Shown here piece by piece: positions 23,798 to 39,934 of a stretch of 64,000 nt of DNA. Below the pieces are notes generated by a model, which saw nothing but the letters and a program-made list of their open reading frames with translations, did no database searches and was not told the origin of the DNA. A program made the translations under genes and the position numbers. Every line of letters begins with the position of its first letter. The stretch's first letter is position 1. This DNA comes from Alphaproteobacteria bacterium. Lineage in GTDB: Bacteria; Myxococcota_A; UBA796; GCA-2862545. The stretch spans positions 1 through 64,000 of the forward strand of contig JACKEP010000014.1 of the NCBI GenBank assembly GCA_020632915.1. Direction: 5' to 3'.

Positions 23798-24937
23798 ATG
23801 TTGTTCCGTGGAACGTATTTGCTGTCATTCTCCATGCTGCTCCACAGCGGAACCGCGCTCGCCGGCATCAGCGACTGCACCGTCAACCCCGAGGGCGGCT
23901 CGATGTCCACCTCGTGCAACGACCACTGCACGTGGAACAACTCGTCCAAGATGGTGTGCACCAACTACGACCAGACGGGCGGCACGCCGAGCAACGAGGA
24001 CACCTGGATGTGGGGGACCGCCGGCGGCACCACCGGCGCCGACTTCCTGGTGTTCGGCCACCGCGCCTCCGAGTCGTGGTGCTGCATGATCCACGACGAC
24101 TGGGGCTACGACGACACCGCCGACACCGCGGGGCCCACGCCGGGCGTCGACCGGGTGTGGCTGTACTCCCAGAGCGGCAACGACACGCTGTCGTACGCCG
24201 GCTTCGACGCCACCTTCACGACGCTGGCGGCGTACTACACCGGCGTGCTGGGCGACGCCGAGCCCAACCTCGTCATCACCACCCAAGGCGGCGACAACCA
24301 CATCTACGGCAGCGACGACGCCGCGACCCGCGAGGAGCTGGGCGGCGGCGGCGGCGATGACGTGATCTACGGCCTGAAGGGCAACGACAAGATCACCGGC
24401 GGCCTCGGCAGCGACGAGCTGTACGGCGGCGAAGGCGACGACATCATCCGCGGCTACCAGACCGCCTGCTCGACGGCCCTGGACGGCGACGACCTGATGT
24501 CCGGCGGTCCCGGCATCGATCGGCTCACGGGCTGCTCCGGCAACGACCTCATCTCCGGCGGCACGGCGGTGTTCAGCGGCGGCGCGGTGGTGACCTGGTG
24601 CGACACGTCGTACAGCGACGACGGCGACTTCATCGACGGCAACGCCGGCACCGACGAGCTCCGCGGCTGCGCGGGTGACGACGTCATCCAGGACCTCGGC
24701 GACAGCGACGACGACGTCCTGCGCGGCCAGAACGGCAACGACACCGTCTGCAACAACGGCAGCGGCACGAACGACCAGCTGTACGGCGGCTCCAACAACG
24801 ACACCCTCTGGTCGGGCATCACGCCGGGCTCGATGGACGGGGGCACGAACACCGACACGTGCTTCCCGGCCGGCGGCACGAGCTGCGAGGTGCTGGGCTC
24901 TTCGACGATGCCCGCCGCCTGCGGCTGGACCTACTGA
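23798..24937 (+). CDS. secreted RTX-like calcium-binding repeat protein
   Basis: The ATG at 23798 has AGGAG nine bases upstream. The 379-residue product begins with a Sec signal peptide (MLFRGTYLLSFSMLLHSGTALA). The first ~150 mature residues are rich in Cys and Trp, and the rest contains nonapeptide-like glycine/aspartate repeats (GGGGGDDVIYGLKGNDKI; LYGGEGDDIIRG; LRGQNGNDTV). Such repeats form a calcium-bound beta roll. Unlike classical RTX toxins it has a Sec signal, several Cys and no C-terminal type I secretion pattern or nearby transporter genes. A cell-surface structural role is more likely than a toxin. The 283 bp upstream hold no gene. Confidence 0.8.
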   Translation: MLFRGTYLLSFSMLLHSGTALAGISDCTVNPEGGSMSTSCNDHCTWNNSSKMVCTNYDQTGGTPSNEDTWMWGTAGGTTGADFLVFGHRASESWCCMIHDDWGYDDTADTAGPTPGVDRVWLYSQSGNDTLSYAGFDATFTTLAAYYTGVLGDAEPNLVITTQGGDNHIYGSDDAATREELGGGGGDDVIYGLKGNDKITGGLGSDELYGGEGDDIIRGYQTACSTALDGDDLMSGGPGIDRLTGCSGNDLISGGTAVFSGGAVVTWCDTSYSDDGDFIDGNAGTDELRGCAGDDVIQDLGDSDDDVLRGQNGNDTVCNNGSGTNDQLYGGSNNDTLWSGITPGSMDGGTNTDTCFPAGGTSCEVLGSSTMPAACGWTY

Positions 24938-25001
24938 TCTTCCCGCCGGGGCCGCCCTCCGCGGCGGTCCCGGCACGCGGGATCCCCCGCACGCCACGCG
25001 C

Positions 25002-25394
25002 TCACTCGAAGGTCAGGAAGCCCCAGCACGGCTGGGCGTCCGAGCACGTGGTCGCCGCCTCCACGCACGCGATGTCGCTGGCGGTGGGCGGCGTGGTGGA
25101 GTGCTCGCACGACTCCAGGCAGGCCGTGTCGGCGGGGCAGAGCGCCGTCATCGGGTCGCAGAACTGCTCGCAGGGCAGCCTCTCGTCGGTGGGGTCGGCG
25201 TCGGTCTCGGTGTCGGTGGCGTCGGGGTCGCCCACCCCGCCGCACACGTACCGGGGCACCTCGAAGCCGCCGGCCTCCTCGCACGCGTCGGTGGCGAGCC
25301 AACCCGTCGTGTCGCCGCGGTCGCAGCAGATGCGCGGCTTGCAGCCCGCTGCGGCGAGGACGATCCCAGCGACGAGCAACGTACGCGACGGCAT
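25002..25394 (-). CDS. Cys-rich hypothetical lipoprotein
   Basis: 130 residues from the ATG at 25394. The signal MPSRTLLVAGIVLAAAGC marks the lipidated Cys at 18. The mature part has about 15 further Cys residues and an Asp/Thr linker (DPDATDTETDADPTDE) separating two Cys-rich halves. Disulfide-stabilised surface mini-domains are likely. No family was recognised. It shares the Asp-Thr linker style with several other lipoproteins in this window. Confidence 0.65.
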   Translation of the reverse strand: MPSRTLLVAGIVLAAAGCKPRICCDRGDTTGWLATDACEEAGGFEVPRYVCGGVGDPDATDTETDADPTDERLPCEQFCDPMTALCPADTACLESCEHSTTPPTASDIACVEAATTCSDAQPCWGFLTFE

Positions 25395-25485
25395 GGCGGA
25401 CCCCCGAGCGACAGGCGGCGATGGTACGCCTGGCGGGTACCGGCCGCCAGATCCCACGTGACCGCCGATCGCCCGCGGGGCCCGA

Positions 25486-27054
25486 TCAGCCACGCCCGCC
25501 CGGCGTGACAGGGGTGCGAGGGAAGCCCGTGGTGGTGCGCACCTGGGCCTGGATGGCGGCCATCGCCGCGAGCACGAGGTGCTCCTCCCACGGCCGACCG
25601 ACCACCTGGGCGGCGACCGGCAGCCCCGCCGACCCCGCGTCGTAGGTGGCGGCCTTGCGATCGAGGCGGTCGGCGAGCACGTCACGCACCTGCTCGTCGT
25701 CGCGCACCGTGGAGATCGGCTGCACGCCGGCCGGCAGGTCGAGCAGGTTGAAGCGCATGGTGTGCCACGCGCCCACGCTCCAGTCGTGGGTGGTGTCGAC
25801 GAGCGGCGCCGGCGTGACGGTGGGCGGCCCCACCAGCAGGTCGAGCCCCGCGGTGCGCCAGGCGGCGAGCTCGGTGGCCTTGAGGGTCTCGCGCGCGCGC
25901 ACGAGGGCCCACAACCGGTTGACCGGCTTGGCGCCCAGCGCCTGCATCAGCCGCGCGACGCGGGGCTCGCCCGTGGCCCCGGCCAGCCGCGCCAGCGCCT
26001 GCCGAACCAGCGCCGGCAGCAGCGCCGTGCGCGCCACCGTCTTGAGCTGGGGCATGATCGTGTCGCCCTCCAGCACCCCGAGCGCGGTCTGGAAGCCGTC
26101 GGCCGAGAGCAGGCCGAAGTAGGCGTCGAACATCTCCCACGACGCCGGCGGCGTGTAGGGCACCACCGTGGCCCCGGCGGCCTCGAGCGCCGCGGCGGCC
26201 TCCCGCACGGCGCGGCGCACCGACGGCGACGGCCGGAAGATGCCGTCGTCCTCGTAGACACCCACCTTGAGCGTGGACAGGTCGACGGCGGACGGGTCGG
26301 GCAGCGGCAGCGGGGGCACGACCGGGTCGAGGCGGTGCTGGGACGTCGACGACAGCGCCGTCATCAGCAGCGTGAGGTCCTCGACGGTGCGGCCCAGCGG
26401 CCCGGACTGGGCATGGATGGCCTCCTGCCCGGGCTGGCCGCCGGCGACGCCGCGCATCGACCAGCGACCCCACGTGGGCTTGAGGCCGCACACGCCGCAG
26501 TACGCCGCGGGGTTGCGGATGGAGCCGCCGATGTCGGTGCCGATGCCGGCGGGCGAACAGCCGCTCGCGATCGCGGCCGCCTCGCCGCCGGACGAGCCCC
26601 CCGGCACCCGTCCATGGCGCCACGGGTTGTGGGTGGTGCCGAAGATCGCGTTGTGGGACTCCATCGCGAGCAGCAGCTGCGGCACGTTCGTCTTGCCGAG
26701 CACGATGGCGCCCGCACGCCGCACGGCGTCGACGACCACGGCGTCGCCGGTGGCCAGGCGCTCGGCCCGCGGGCGCACGCCGAGGGTGGCCGGTGTGCCC
26801 GCCAGGTCGAGGTTCTCCTTGAGCGTGACCGGCAGGCCGTGGAGCGGCCCGAGGGGCTCGCCCGCGGCGCGCGCAGCGTCGGCCTGTTCGGCCTCGAGCA
26901 ACGCCCGCTCGCGGTACTGGGCGGTGAACGCGCCGACGTGCGGCTCGACGGCGTCGGCCCGCGCGTGCAGGGCCCGCACCACCTCCACCGACGTGGTGCC
27001 GCCGGTGCCGAGCTCGGCGAGCAGCTGGACCGCGGACAGCTCGTGCAGCTCCAT
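25486..27054 (-). CDS. amidase-signature family amidase
   Basis: 522 residues from the ATG at 27054. The catalytic triad is visible with exactly the spacing of fatty-acid amide hydrolase: Lys79 in LPVTLKENLDLAG, cis-Ser154 in PGGSSGGEAAA and nucleophile Ser178 in GTDIGGSIRNPA. Such enzymes hydrolyse amides to acid plus ammonia or amine. The overall layout resembles FAAH-like amidases more than GatA, and no gatB or gatC is adjacent. No signal peptide. It is divergent from the giant lamin-tail gene with a ~155-bp spacer. Confidence 0.9.
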   Translation of the reverse strand: MELHELSAVQLLAELGTGGTTSVEVVRALHARADAVEPHVGAFTAQYRERALLEAEQADAARAAGEPLGPLHGLPVTLKENLDLAGTPATLGVRPRAERLATGDAVVVDAVRRAGAIVLGKTNVPQLLLAMESHNAIFGTTHNPWRHGRVPGGSSGGEAAAIASGCSPAGIGTDIGGSIRNPAAYCGVCGLKPTWGRWSMRGVAGGQPGQEAIHAQSGPLGRTVEDLTLLMTALSSTSQHRLDPVVPPLPLPDPSAVDLSTLKVGVYEDDGIFRPSPSVRRAVREAAAALEAAGATVVPYTPPASWEMFDAYFGLLSADGFQTALGVLEGDTIMPQLKTVARTALLPALVRQALARLAGATGEPRVARLMQALGAKPVNRLWALVRARETLKATELAAWRTAGLDLLVGPPTVTPAPLVDTTHDWSVGAWHTMRFNLLDLPAGVQPISTVRDDEQVRDVLADRLDRKAATYDAGSAGLPVAAQVVGRPWEEHLVLAAMAAIQAQVRTTTGFPRTPVTPGGRG

Positions 27055-27208
27055 CCCCACCTCCGCACGCGCCCTAACCACCACGCGCGGCGCGGGACGA
27101 GGTCGTGGCCTCGCGTGGGGCGTTCGCCGGATCGGCACAGCCCGACGGGCAAGGCACGCACCGGATCGGGTACAAGGGGACTCCGCGACGTCTGCCCCGA
27201 GGCCGCCC

Positions 27209-34225
<7,017 letters not shown>

Positions 34226-34248
34226 TCTCGGGGATTCACGCGGTTCGC

Positions 34249-34280
34249 GGAGGGCGTGGCCGGACGGTGCCACGCCCTCC
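34249..34280 (+). terminator. hairpin downstream of the giant lamin-tail gene
   Basis: A perfect 12-bp stem (GGAGGGCGTGGC at 34249-34260 pairing with 34269-34280) with an 8-base loop lies 24 bp after the stop at 34225. There is no strong T-run after it, so it may terminate with help from Rho or serve as an mRNA-end stabiliser. Confidence 0.55.
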
Positions 34281-34356
34281 CGCCGAACAAGCCCGATCCT
34301 TTCACGTCTGTGCAGACGCGAACGTGTCAGAGTAGCGGCTCCCCAACCGGTCGACG

Positions 34357-35250
34357 ATGGACTCTCGCGCGCTGCTGCTGGCACTCGTGCTGGCGATCCC
34401 CGTGGTGATGCTCGCAGGCACCTGGGGATTCGTCCTGTTCACGCACGTCCGCTACGCCCGCTACATGCACCACACCGGCCGGGCCCTCCCCCGCCGCACC
34501 ACGTCCGAGTGGCTGACGGTGCTGTGGCGCGAGGTGTGGGCGCTGCTCATCGTGCAGACGTGGCACATGACGCCCCCGTGGACCCCGCGGCGGCGCACGC
34601 CCGTGGGCCGCGCCACCGGCCACCCCGTGCTGTGCGTCCACGGCTTCGTGCAGAACGGCCGGAACTTCCGCGGGCTGCAGCAGCGCCTCCAGATGCTCGG
34701 CCGGGTGTCCGAGGCCGTCTCCCTGGGCCTGCCTCCGCGCACGATGGACGCCTACGCGGTGGTGCTGGAGGCGCGACTGCGGGCGATGATCGCCGACTTC
34801 GGTGGACCGGTCGACGTGTGCTGCCACTCGATGGGCGGCATCGTGCTCCGTGTGGTGCTCGACCGCGACGCCGAGCTCGCCAACCACATCGGCCGCATCG
34901 TGACCGTGGCCACGCCCCACCAGGGCACCGGCGCGGCGCGCGGGATGCACCTGCCCGAGACCCGCTTCATGAGCCGACGCAGCGCGGCGCTCGCCGAGCT
35001 GCCCCACCTCGCCCAGCTCGCGCCCCACGCCGCCGTCACCACGATCGGGTCCACGGACGACGCGACGGTCTACCCCCCCGAGACCACGCGCGACCGCGGC
35101 GCGGAGCACGTCGAGCTCGAGGGCCTCGGTCACGCCGGGGTGCTGTTGTACGCCCGCGCGATCGTGCACATCCTCGCAGCGCTCGACCGTCCGCAGCCCG
35201 CGGTCCACGACGACCATCCGCTGGCGCGCAACGAGCTCGACGCGCTGTAG
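34357..35250 (+). CDS. membrane-anchored lipase/esterase (alpha/beta hydrolase)
   Basis: 297 residues with an N-terminal membrane anchor (residues ~5-30, LLLALVLAIPVVMLAGTWGF). The fold shows VLCVHGFVQNGRNF (oxyanion region), VDVCCHSMGGIV (nucleophile elbow with Ser), IGSTDDATVYP (acid) and LEGLGHAGVL (His). This order and the ATPHQGTGAA block match triacylglycerol-lipase/EstA-type enzymes. It is probably held at the inner membrane facing the periplasm. A hairpin separates it from the giant gene upstream. Confidence 0.83.
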   Translation: MDSRALLLALVLAIPVVMLAGTWGFVLFTHVRYARYMHHTGRALPRRTTSEWLTVLWREVWALLIVQTWHMTPPWTPRRRTPVGRATGHPVLCVHGFVQNGRNFRGLQQRLQMLGRVSEAVSLGLPPRTMDAYAVVLEARLRAMIADFGGPVDVCCHSMGGIVLRVVLDRDAELANHIGRIVTVATPHQGTGAARGMHLPETRFMSRRSAALAELPHLAQLAPHAAVTTIGSTDDATVYPPETTRDRGAEHVELEGLGHAGVLLYARAIVHILAALDRPQPAVHDDHPLARNELDAL

Positions 35251-35395
35251 GGAGCCCGTTGTCCGCGGCCTCGTGGGGGGCAGATCTGTCGAATCTGCAC
35301 GGATGCTCCCAGCCGTGAGGGACGGAGAATCGGCGCACAATGGTGTGACCACCGACATCATCCGGTAGGCTCGTCGAAGAACCGGGGGTGCGGAA

Positions 35396-37156
35396 ATGCA
35401 CGAACTTCGAGCCGCCGCAGCGCTGACGCTGCTCCTGACCTCCGCCGACGCGCTCGCGTGTGGCGGCTTCTTCTGCAACCGGGACCCGATCGACCAGTCG
35501 GCGGAGAAGATCGTGTTCGCGATCGACGACGACGGCACGGTCGACGTCCACGTGCAGGTCACCTACACCGGCCCGGCGTCCAGCTTCGCGTGGGTGGTGC
35601 CGGCTCCGGACGTGCCCGAGCTGTTCGTGGCGCCCGAGGAGCTGTTCAACGTCCTCGACAACGTCACCCGTCCCAACATCCGCCTGTCGCAGACCTACCT
35701 GGGCCAGTGCACATGGGGCTGGGACTCGTTCGAGGCCGACACCTACGCCATCGACAGCGACTGGTTCGAGGACTCCGCCGACTCCGACACCGACGCCGGC
35801 GGGTCGACGCCCCACGTCACCCTGGTGGCCTCCCAGCAGCTCGGCCCGTACGACACGGTCACGCTCGCCGCCGACGACGCCGACGCGCTCGTCGCCTGGC
35901 TCAACGCCCACGACTACCTCGTGCCTGCGGCCGCCGGACCGCGCCTGGCGCCCTACGTGGCCCACGGCGGCTACTTCGTGGCGCTGCGGCTGCAGAAGGA
36001 CCGTGCCACCGGCGACATCGCGCCGTTCGGCATGCGCTACCACGGCACGAAGGCGGTGATCCCGCTCACGCTCACGGGCCTCGCGGCGACGCCCGACATG
36101 CGCCTGGTGCCGTACGTGCTGGGGTCCGCGCGCGCCATCCCCACGAACTACCTGCACGTGGTGCCCAACGACGCCGCCATCGACTGGTTCCGCTACGGCG
36201 GCAACTGGGACGACGTCGTCCGGCGGGCCGCCGACGAGGCGGGCGGGCACGCGTTCGCCACCGACTCGGCGGGCCCCACCACGGCCCTGCGCGGCTCGCT
36301 GTGGCGCGCCCACCAGTTCGACACCGCCGCCCTCGCCGCCATGACCGACCTGCGCGACTTCATGGACGAGCTGCTGTTCCGCCAGGGCTTCACGTCGTCC
36401 AACGTCCTGCTCGGCCTGCTGCGCCAGTACGTGCCGGTGCCGGCGGCGGTCACCGCGCGTGGCGTGTCCGACACGTCGTTCTACAACTGCGTCCGCTGCT
36501 ACCCCGAGTGGCAGACCATCGCGTTCGACCCCGCCGCGTTCGCGGCCGACCTCGAGCGCCTGATCGTCGAGCCCCGCCACCGCGCCGAGGCGCTGTTCTC
36601 GGCCCACCCGTGGGTCACGCGCCTGACGTCGTCGATGTCGCCCGATGAGATGGACCTCGACCCGATGTTCGAGCTCGACCCGTCGGCGCCGGCCGTGTCT
36701 CGCGACCGGACGGCGACGCTGGAGATCGACTGCCAGCAGGGCGAGCGGTACGACGACGCGCTGCGCACCCTGCGGCTGGCCGACGGCCGCGACATCCTGC
36801 TGCCGTCCAACAACTGGCTCAGCGATCATGGCCAGTCGTCCAGCTCGTTCCTGGCGGACCTCACCGAGCCCGCGGCGATCCTCATCGAGGACCTAGGGCC
36901 CGAGGAGGAGCCCGAGCCGGTGGTCGACAACACCGAGCCCGAGCGCGAGCACGCCGACCGCTTCAACGCCCAGACGCGCGCGCTGCTCGGCCTGGACGGC
37001 GGTGTGATCGGCGGGACGGGAGACCCGGTGGACGGCGACCCGACCACGTCGGCGCCCGGTGGCTGCGGCTGTAGCGCCGCGGGCGCGGCGCCGTCGGGAG
37101 GCCTCGCGGTGGCGCTGGCCGGTCTGCTGCTCGGCCTGGTGCGCCGCCGTCGCTGA
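35396..37156 (+). CDS. DUF2330 surface protein with MYXO-CTERM-like tail
   Basis: 586 residues. A Sec signal peptide (to about residue 20, ADALA) is followed directly by CGGFFCNRDPIDQSAEKIVF, the start of the DUF2330 domain, which continues with FAWVVPAPDVPELFVAP and later Cys-containing blocks. Near the C-terminus a linker with Cys (GGCGCSAAG), a hydrophobic helix (GGLAVALAGLLLGLV) and RRRR form a MYXO-CTERM-type sorting signal. Such tails are known from myxobacterial surface proteins. It contains a short Ser/Asp/Thr insert (DSADSDTDAGGS) like the linkers of neighbouring lipoproteins. Function unknown. Confidence 0.88.
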   Translation: MHELRAAAALTLLLTSADALACGGFFCNRDPIDQSAEKIVFAIDDDGTVDVHVQVTYTGPASSFAWVVPAPDVPELFVAPEELFNVLDNVTRPNIRLSQTYLGQCTWGWDSFEADTYAIDSDWFEDSADSDTDAGGSTPHVTLVASQQLGPYDTVTLAADDADALVAWLNAHDYLVPAAAGPRLAPYVAHGGYFVALRLQKDRATGDIAPFGMRYHGTKAVIPLTLTGLAATPDMRLVPYVLGSARAIPTNYLHVVPNDAAIDWFRYGGNWDDVVRRAADEAGGHAFATDSAGPTTALRGSLWRAHQFDTAALAAMTDLRDFMDELLFRQGFTSSNVLLGLLRQYVPVPAAVTARGVSDTSFYNCVRCYPEWQTIAFDPAAFAADLERLIVEPRHRAEALFSAHPWVTRLTSSMSPDEMDLDPMFELDPSAPAVSRDRTATLEIDCQQGERYDDALRTLRLADGRDILLPSNNWLSDHGQSSSSFLADLTEPAAILIEDLGPEEEPEPVVDNTEPEREHADRFNAQTRALLGLDGGVIGGTGDPVDGDPTTSAPGGCGCSAAGAAPSGGLAVALAGLLLGLVRRRR

Positions 37157-37214
37157 GCCGGCGCTGGCGACACCCGGGCGGGTGTGCGATGACGGGACCA
37201 CGCAAGGAGTCCCG

Positions 37215-37952
37215 ATGCCGTCCACCCCCCACGTCGCCGTGGAGGCGCCGCTCGACGAGCGCATGGCCTACGCCACGCTGGTGGCCAGCATGGCCGCCGC
37301 GGGCGGGGCGCCGAACGAGGCCGAGACGCTCGACGTCGACCGCCTGTGCCGCGCCCTCGACCTGCCGGATCACGCCGCCGACGCCCTGCTCGCCGCGGCC
37401 CTCGCCCCCGACGGCACCGCCGTGAGCCAGGCGGTGCGCGTGCTGCGCGCCTCGCCGCTGCGGTTCACCGTGTTGTCGGACGTCCTCGCCGTGGCGTGGG
37501 TCGACGACAGCTACGACGAGGCCGAGCGGGACGCTGCCAGTGGCCTCGCGCTGGCGCTCGGCATCGGCGACGCCCAGCTCCGCGCGCTCGAACGCACCGT
37601 GCAGGAACACCACGACCTGCACAGCCGCATCCAGGCCCTGCGCGCCGACACGGAGGGCGGCAAGCGCAGCGTCGGATCGGTCACCGCCGACTTCGTCGCG
37701 CGCCTGGCTGCGGTCGGCATCCCCGTGGGTGCCGTGCTCATCGGGGGCGCACCGCCCGCCACGTTCCAGGCGCTCGCCGCCGCGGCCGCCAAGGGCGGCG
37801 CCATGATCGCGGGCATCCCCGGCCTGGGCACCGTCGGCCTCGCCGTGGCCCTGGGCATCGGCGGCGCCGAGGTCGTCCACCACGTCGCCGGCCTGCTTGC
37901 CGACGACGAGGGCGACGAGGAGGACGAAGAGGACGCCTCGACCGAGCGCTAG
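37215..37952 (+). CDS. TerB-like protein with hydrophobic C-terminal region
   Basis: 245 residues; the ATG at 37215 has AAGGAG upstream. Residues ~10-140 form a helical TerB-type domain (DERMAYATLVASMAAAGG, then VLAVAWVDDSYDEAERDAA), a fold linked to tellurite and stress responses. Residues ~165-225 hold two Gly/Ala-rich hydrophobic segments, and the end is very acidic (DDEGDEEDEEDAS). The C-terminal half could associate with membrane. Its stop codon overlaps the stop of the convergent acyl-CoA synthetase gene. Confidence 0.65.
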   Translation: MPSTPHVAVEAPLDERMAYATLVASMAAAGGAPNEAETLDVDRLCRALDLPDHAADALLAAALAPDGTAVSQAVRVLRASPLRFTVLSDVLAVAWVDDSYDEAERDAASGLALALGIGDAQLRALERTVQEHHDLHSRIQALRADTEGGKRSVGSVTADFVARLAAVGIPVGAVLIGGAPPATFQALAAAAAKGGAMIAGIPGLGTVGLAVALGIGGAEVVHHVAGLLADDEGDEEDEEDASTER

Positions 37953-39826
37953 ATCTTCTTGACCGAGCCCTCGTAGAAGCTGTCGAGCAGGTCGGCGTGC
38001 TTCTTCTCGACGTAGCGACGCTTGACCTTGAGCGAGGCGGTGAGGTCGCCGTCTTCGACCGACAGGTCCTGCGGCAGGATCGCGAAGTACTTCACCGTGG
38101 AGTAGCTCGGCAGCTCGTCGTTGAGCTTGTCGACCGCCTCCTGGATCATCGCCTTGACGGCCGACTCCTTGGTGAGCTCCTCGTAGCTCTTGCTGCCCAG
38201 CCCGTGCTCGCCGGCCCACGTGGGGATGCCGTCGGGGTCGAGCGTGACCAGCGCCACGCAGAAGTTGCGGTTGTCGCCGTGGACGATCACCTGCGACAGG
38301 TAGGGGCACAGGGCCTTGAGACGGGACTCGAGCGCCGCCGGCGCGACGTACTTGCCGCCCGACGTCTTGATGAGCTCCTTGATGCGGCCCGTGATCTTGA
38401 GGCGACCCGCGCTGTCGAGCTCGCCCTGGTCGCCGGTGTGGAGCCAGCGATCCTCGAGCGTCTCGGCGTTGACCTCGGGCAGGCCGCGGTAGCCGCGCAT
38501 GATGCCGCGGCTCTTGATCAGGATCTCGCCCGTGTCGGGGACGATCTTGACCTCGGTGCCCGGGACGGGCGGCCCGACGGTGCCGAAGCGGAACGACTCG
38601 GGCCGGCACACGAAGCTCGCAGCGCTCGACTCGGTGAGGCCGTAGCCCTCGAGGATGAGGATGCCGCAGGCGTGGAAGAACTCGGCCATGTCCTTGGACA
38701 GCGGGGCCGAGCCGGAGATGAAGAAGCGGACGCGGCCGCCGAAGCGCTGCTTGACCTTGTTGAACACGAGGCGGTCGGCGATCTTGAACTTGAGCGCCAG
38801 CAGGCCGGACGGCTCGCGGAACTCCTGCCGCACGGCGGAGACCTCGCGGCCCACGCCCAGCGCCCACTTGAAGATCTTCTCCTTGAGACCGCCCTCCTGC
38901 TCCACGCCGGTGACGATCTTGTTGTAGGCCTTCTCGAAGATGCGCGGCGCCGCCGCCATCCACGTGGGCTGGACCACCGCGAGGTTGTCGATGATGCGCG
39001 GGATGCGACCGTCGACGGCGGTGTGGATGTTGGCCGAGATGAGGATGACCTCGAGCACCTTGCCGAACGAGTGCGACATCGGCAGCCACAGGAACTGCTT
39101 GTCGTCGGGCTGGAAGATGTCGACCTCGTCCATCGCCTCGCTGATGTAGACCCAGCAGTCCTGCAGCAGCTCGACGCCCTTGGGCTGGCCGGTGGTGCCC
39201 GAGGTGTAGATCAGCGTGGCGAGGTGCTCGCGCTTGATGTGCTCGATGCGGGCGACGAACGCGTCGGGGCTGGCCTCGTCGACCTTCTTGCCCTCGGCGA
39301 GCAGGCTGTCCCACGTGACCACCCAGCCGTCGTCGGACGCCTTGCCGTCGAACACGACGACGAGGAAGACGTCGGGGATCCGCTCGCGGATCTCCTGGAG
39401 CTTGGCGACCTGGCTGTCGTCTTCGGCGAACACGAGGCGCGTGCCGGAGTCGTGCAGGATGTACCAGCACTCCTCGGGGGTGTTCGACGGGTAGATCGTG
39501 GTGCAGGCGCCGCCCGCGCACATGATCGCGAGGTCGGCCAGGATCCACTCCAGCCGCGTGAGCGACAGGATGGCGCAGCGATCCTCGAGCTGGATGCCGC
39601 GTTGGCGCAGACCGGCGGTGGCGTGGCGCACGATGGTGTGCACCTCGCTCCACTTCATGTCGAGCCACTGCTCCTGCTTGTCGGGGTAGGAGAAGGCCAG
39701 ATCGTCCGGCGTCTCGAGGACGCGGTGGAGGAGGATCTCGGCAACGGATTCGAAGGCCTTCTTCGACTTCTTCTGGCGCAGCGTCTCGAGCACGACGGGC
39801 TCCCCCTGGACTGAAAGGGTCGGCAC
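37949..39826 (-). CDS. long-chain acyl-CoA synthetase (AMP-forming)
   Basis: 625 residues. It activates fatty acids to acyl-CoA with ATP. Visible motifs are the P-loop-like LIYTSGTTGQPKGVE, WLPMSHSFGKVLE, ILEGYGLTESSAA, WLHTGDQGELDSAGRLKITG and the C-terminal Lys region SLKVKRRYV. Length and the SHSFGKVLE block fit the FadD15-like long-chain group. No signal peptide; cytosolic or peripheral membrane. It ends on a CTAG tetranucleotide that also provides the stop of the convergent TerB-like gene. Confidence 0.92.
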   Translation of the reverse strand: MPTLSVQGEPVVLETLRQKKSKKAFESVAEILLHRVLETPDDLAFSYPDKQEQWLDMKWSEVHTIVRHATAGLRQRGIQLEDRCAILSLTRLEWILADLAIMCAGGACTTIYPSNTPEECWYILHDSGTRLVFAEDDSQVAKLQEIRERIPDVFLVVVFDGKASDDGWVVTWDSLLAEGKKVDEASPDAFVARIEHIKREHLATLIYTSGTTGQPKGVELLQDCWVYISEAMDEVDIFQPDDKQFLWLPMSHSFGKVLEVILISANIHTAVDGRIPRIIDNLAVVQPTWMAAAPRIFEKAYNKIVTGVEQEGGLKEKIFKWALGVGREVSAVRQEFREPSGLLALKFKIADRLVFNKVKQRFGGRVRFFISGSAPLSKDMAEFFHACGILILEGYGLTESSAASFVCRPESFRFGTVGPPVPGTEVKIVPDTGEILIKSRGIMRGYRGLPEVNAETLEDRWLHTGDQGELDSAGRLKITGRIKELIKTSGGKYVAPAALESRLKALCPYLSQVIVHGDNRNFCVALVTLDPDGIPTWAGEHGLGSKSYEELTKESAVKAMIQEAVDKLNDELPSYSTVKYFAILPQDLSVEDGDLTASLKVKRRYVEKKHADLLDSFYEGSVKKI

Positions 39827-39934
39827 TATACAACCGAGCGAACGCGGCTGCGCAAGCCCGATCTGACGGAGCGCGCGGCAGCAGCGCCGGTCGCTCGTGC
39901 GCGGCCCGGCCGTGGGGCCGACCGCGCGGTGGGG

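Noticed and set aside
23798..24937. RTX hemolysin
   Set aside because: Sec signal peptide, many Cys residues and no type I secretion genes argue against a classical exported toxin.
26267..27208. N-terminal extension of the giant lamin-tail frame
   Set aside because: This part is antisense to the amidase gene, while the ATG at 27209 provides a clear lipoprotein signal.
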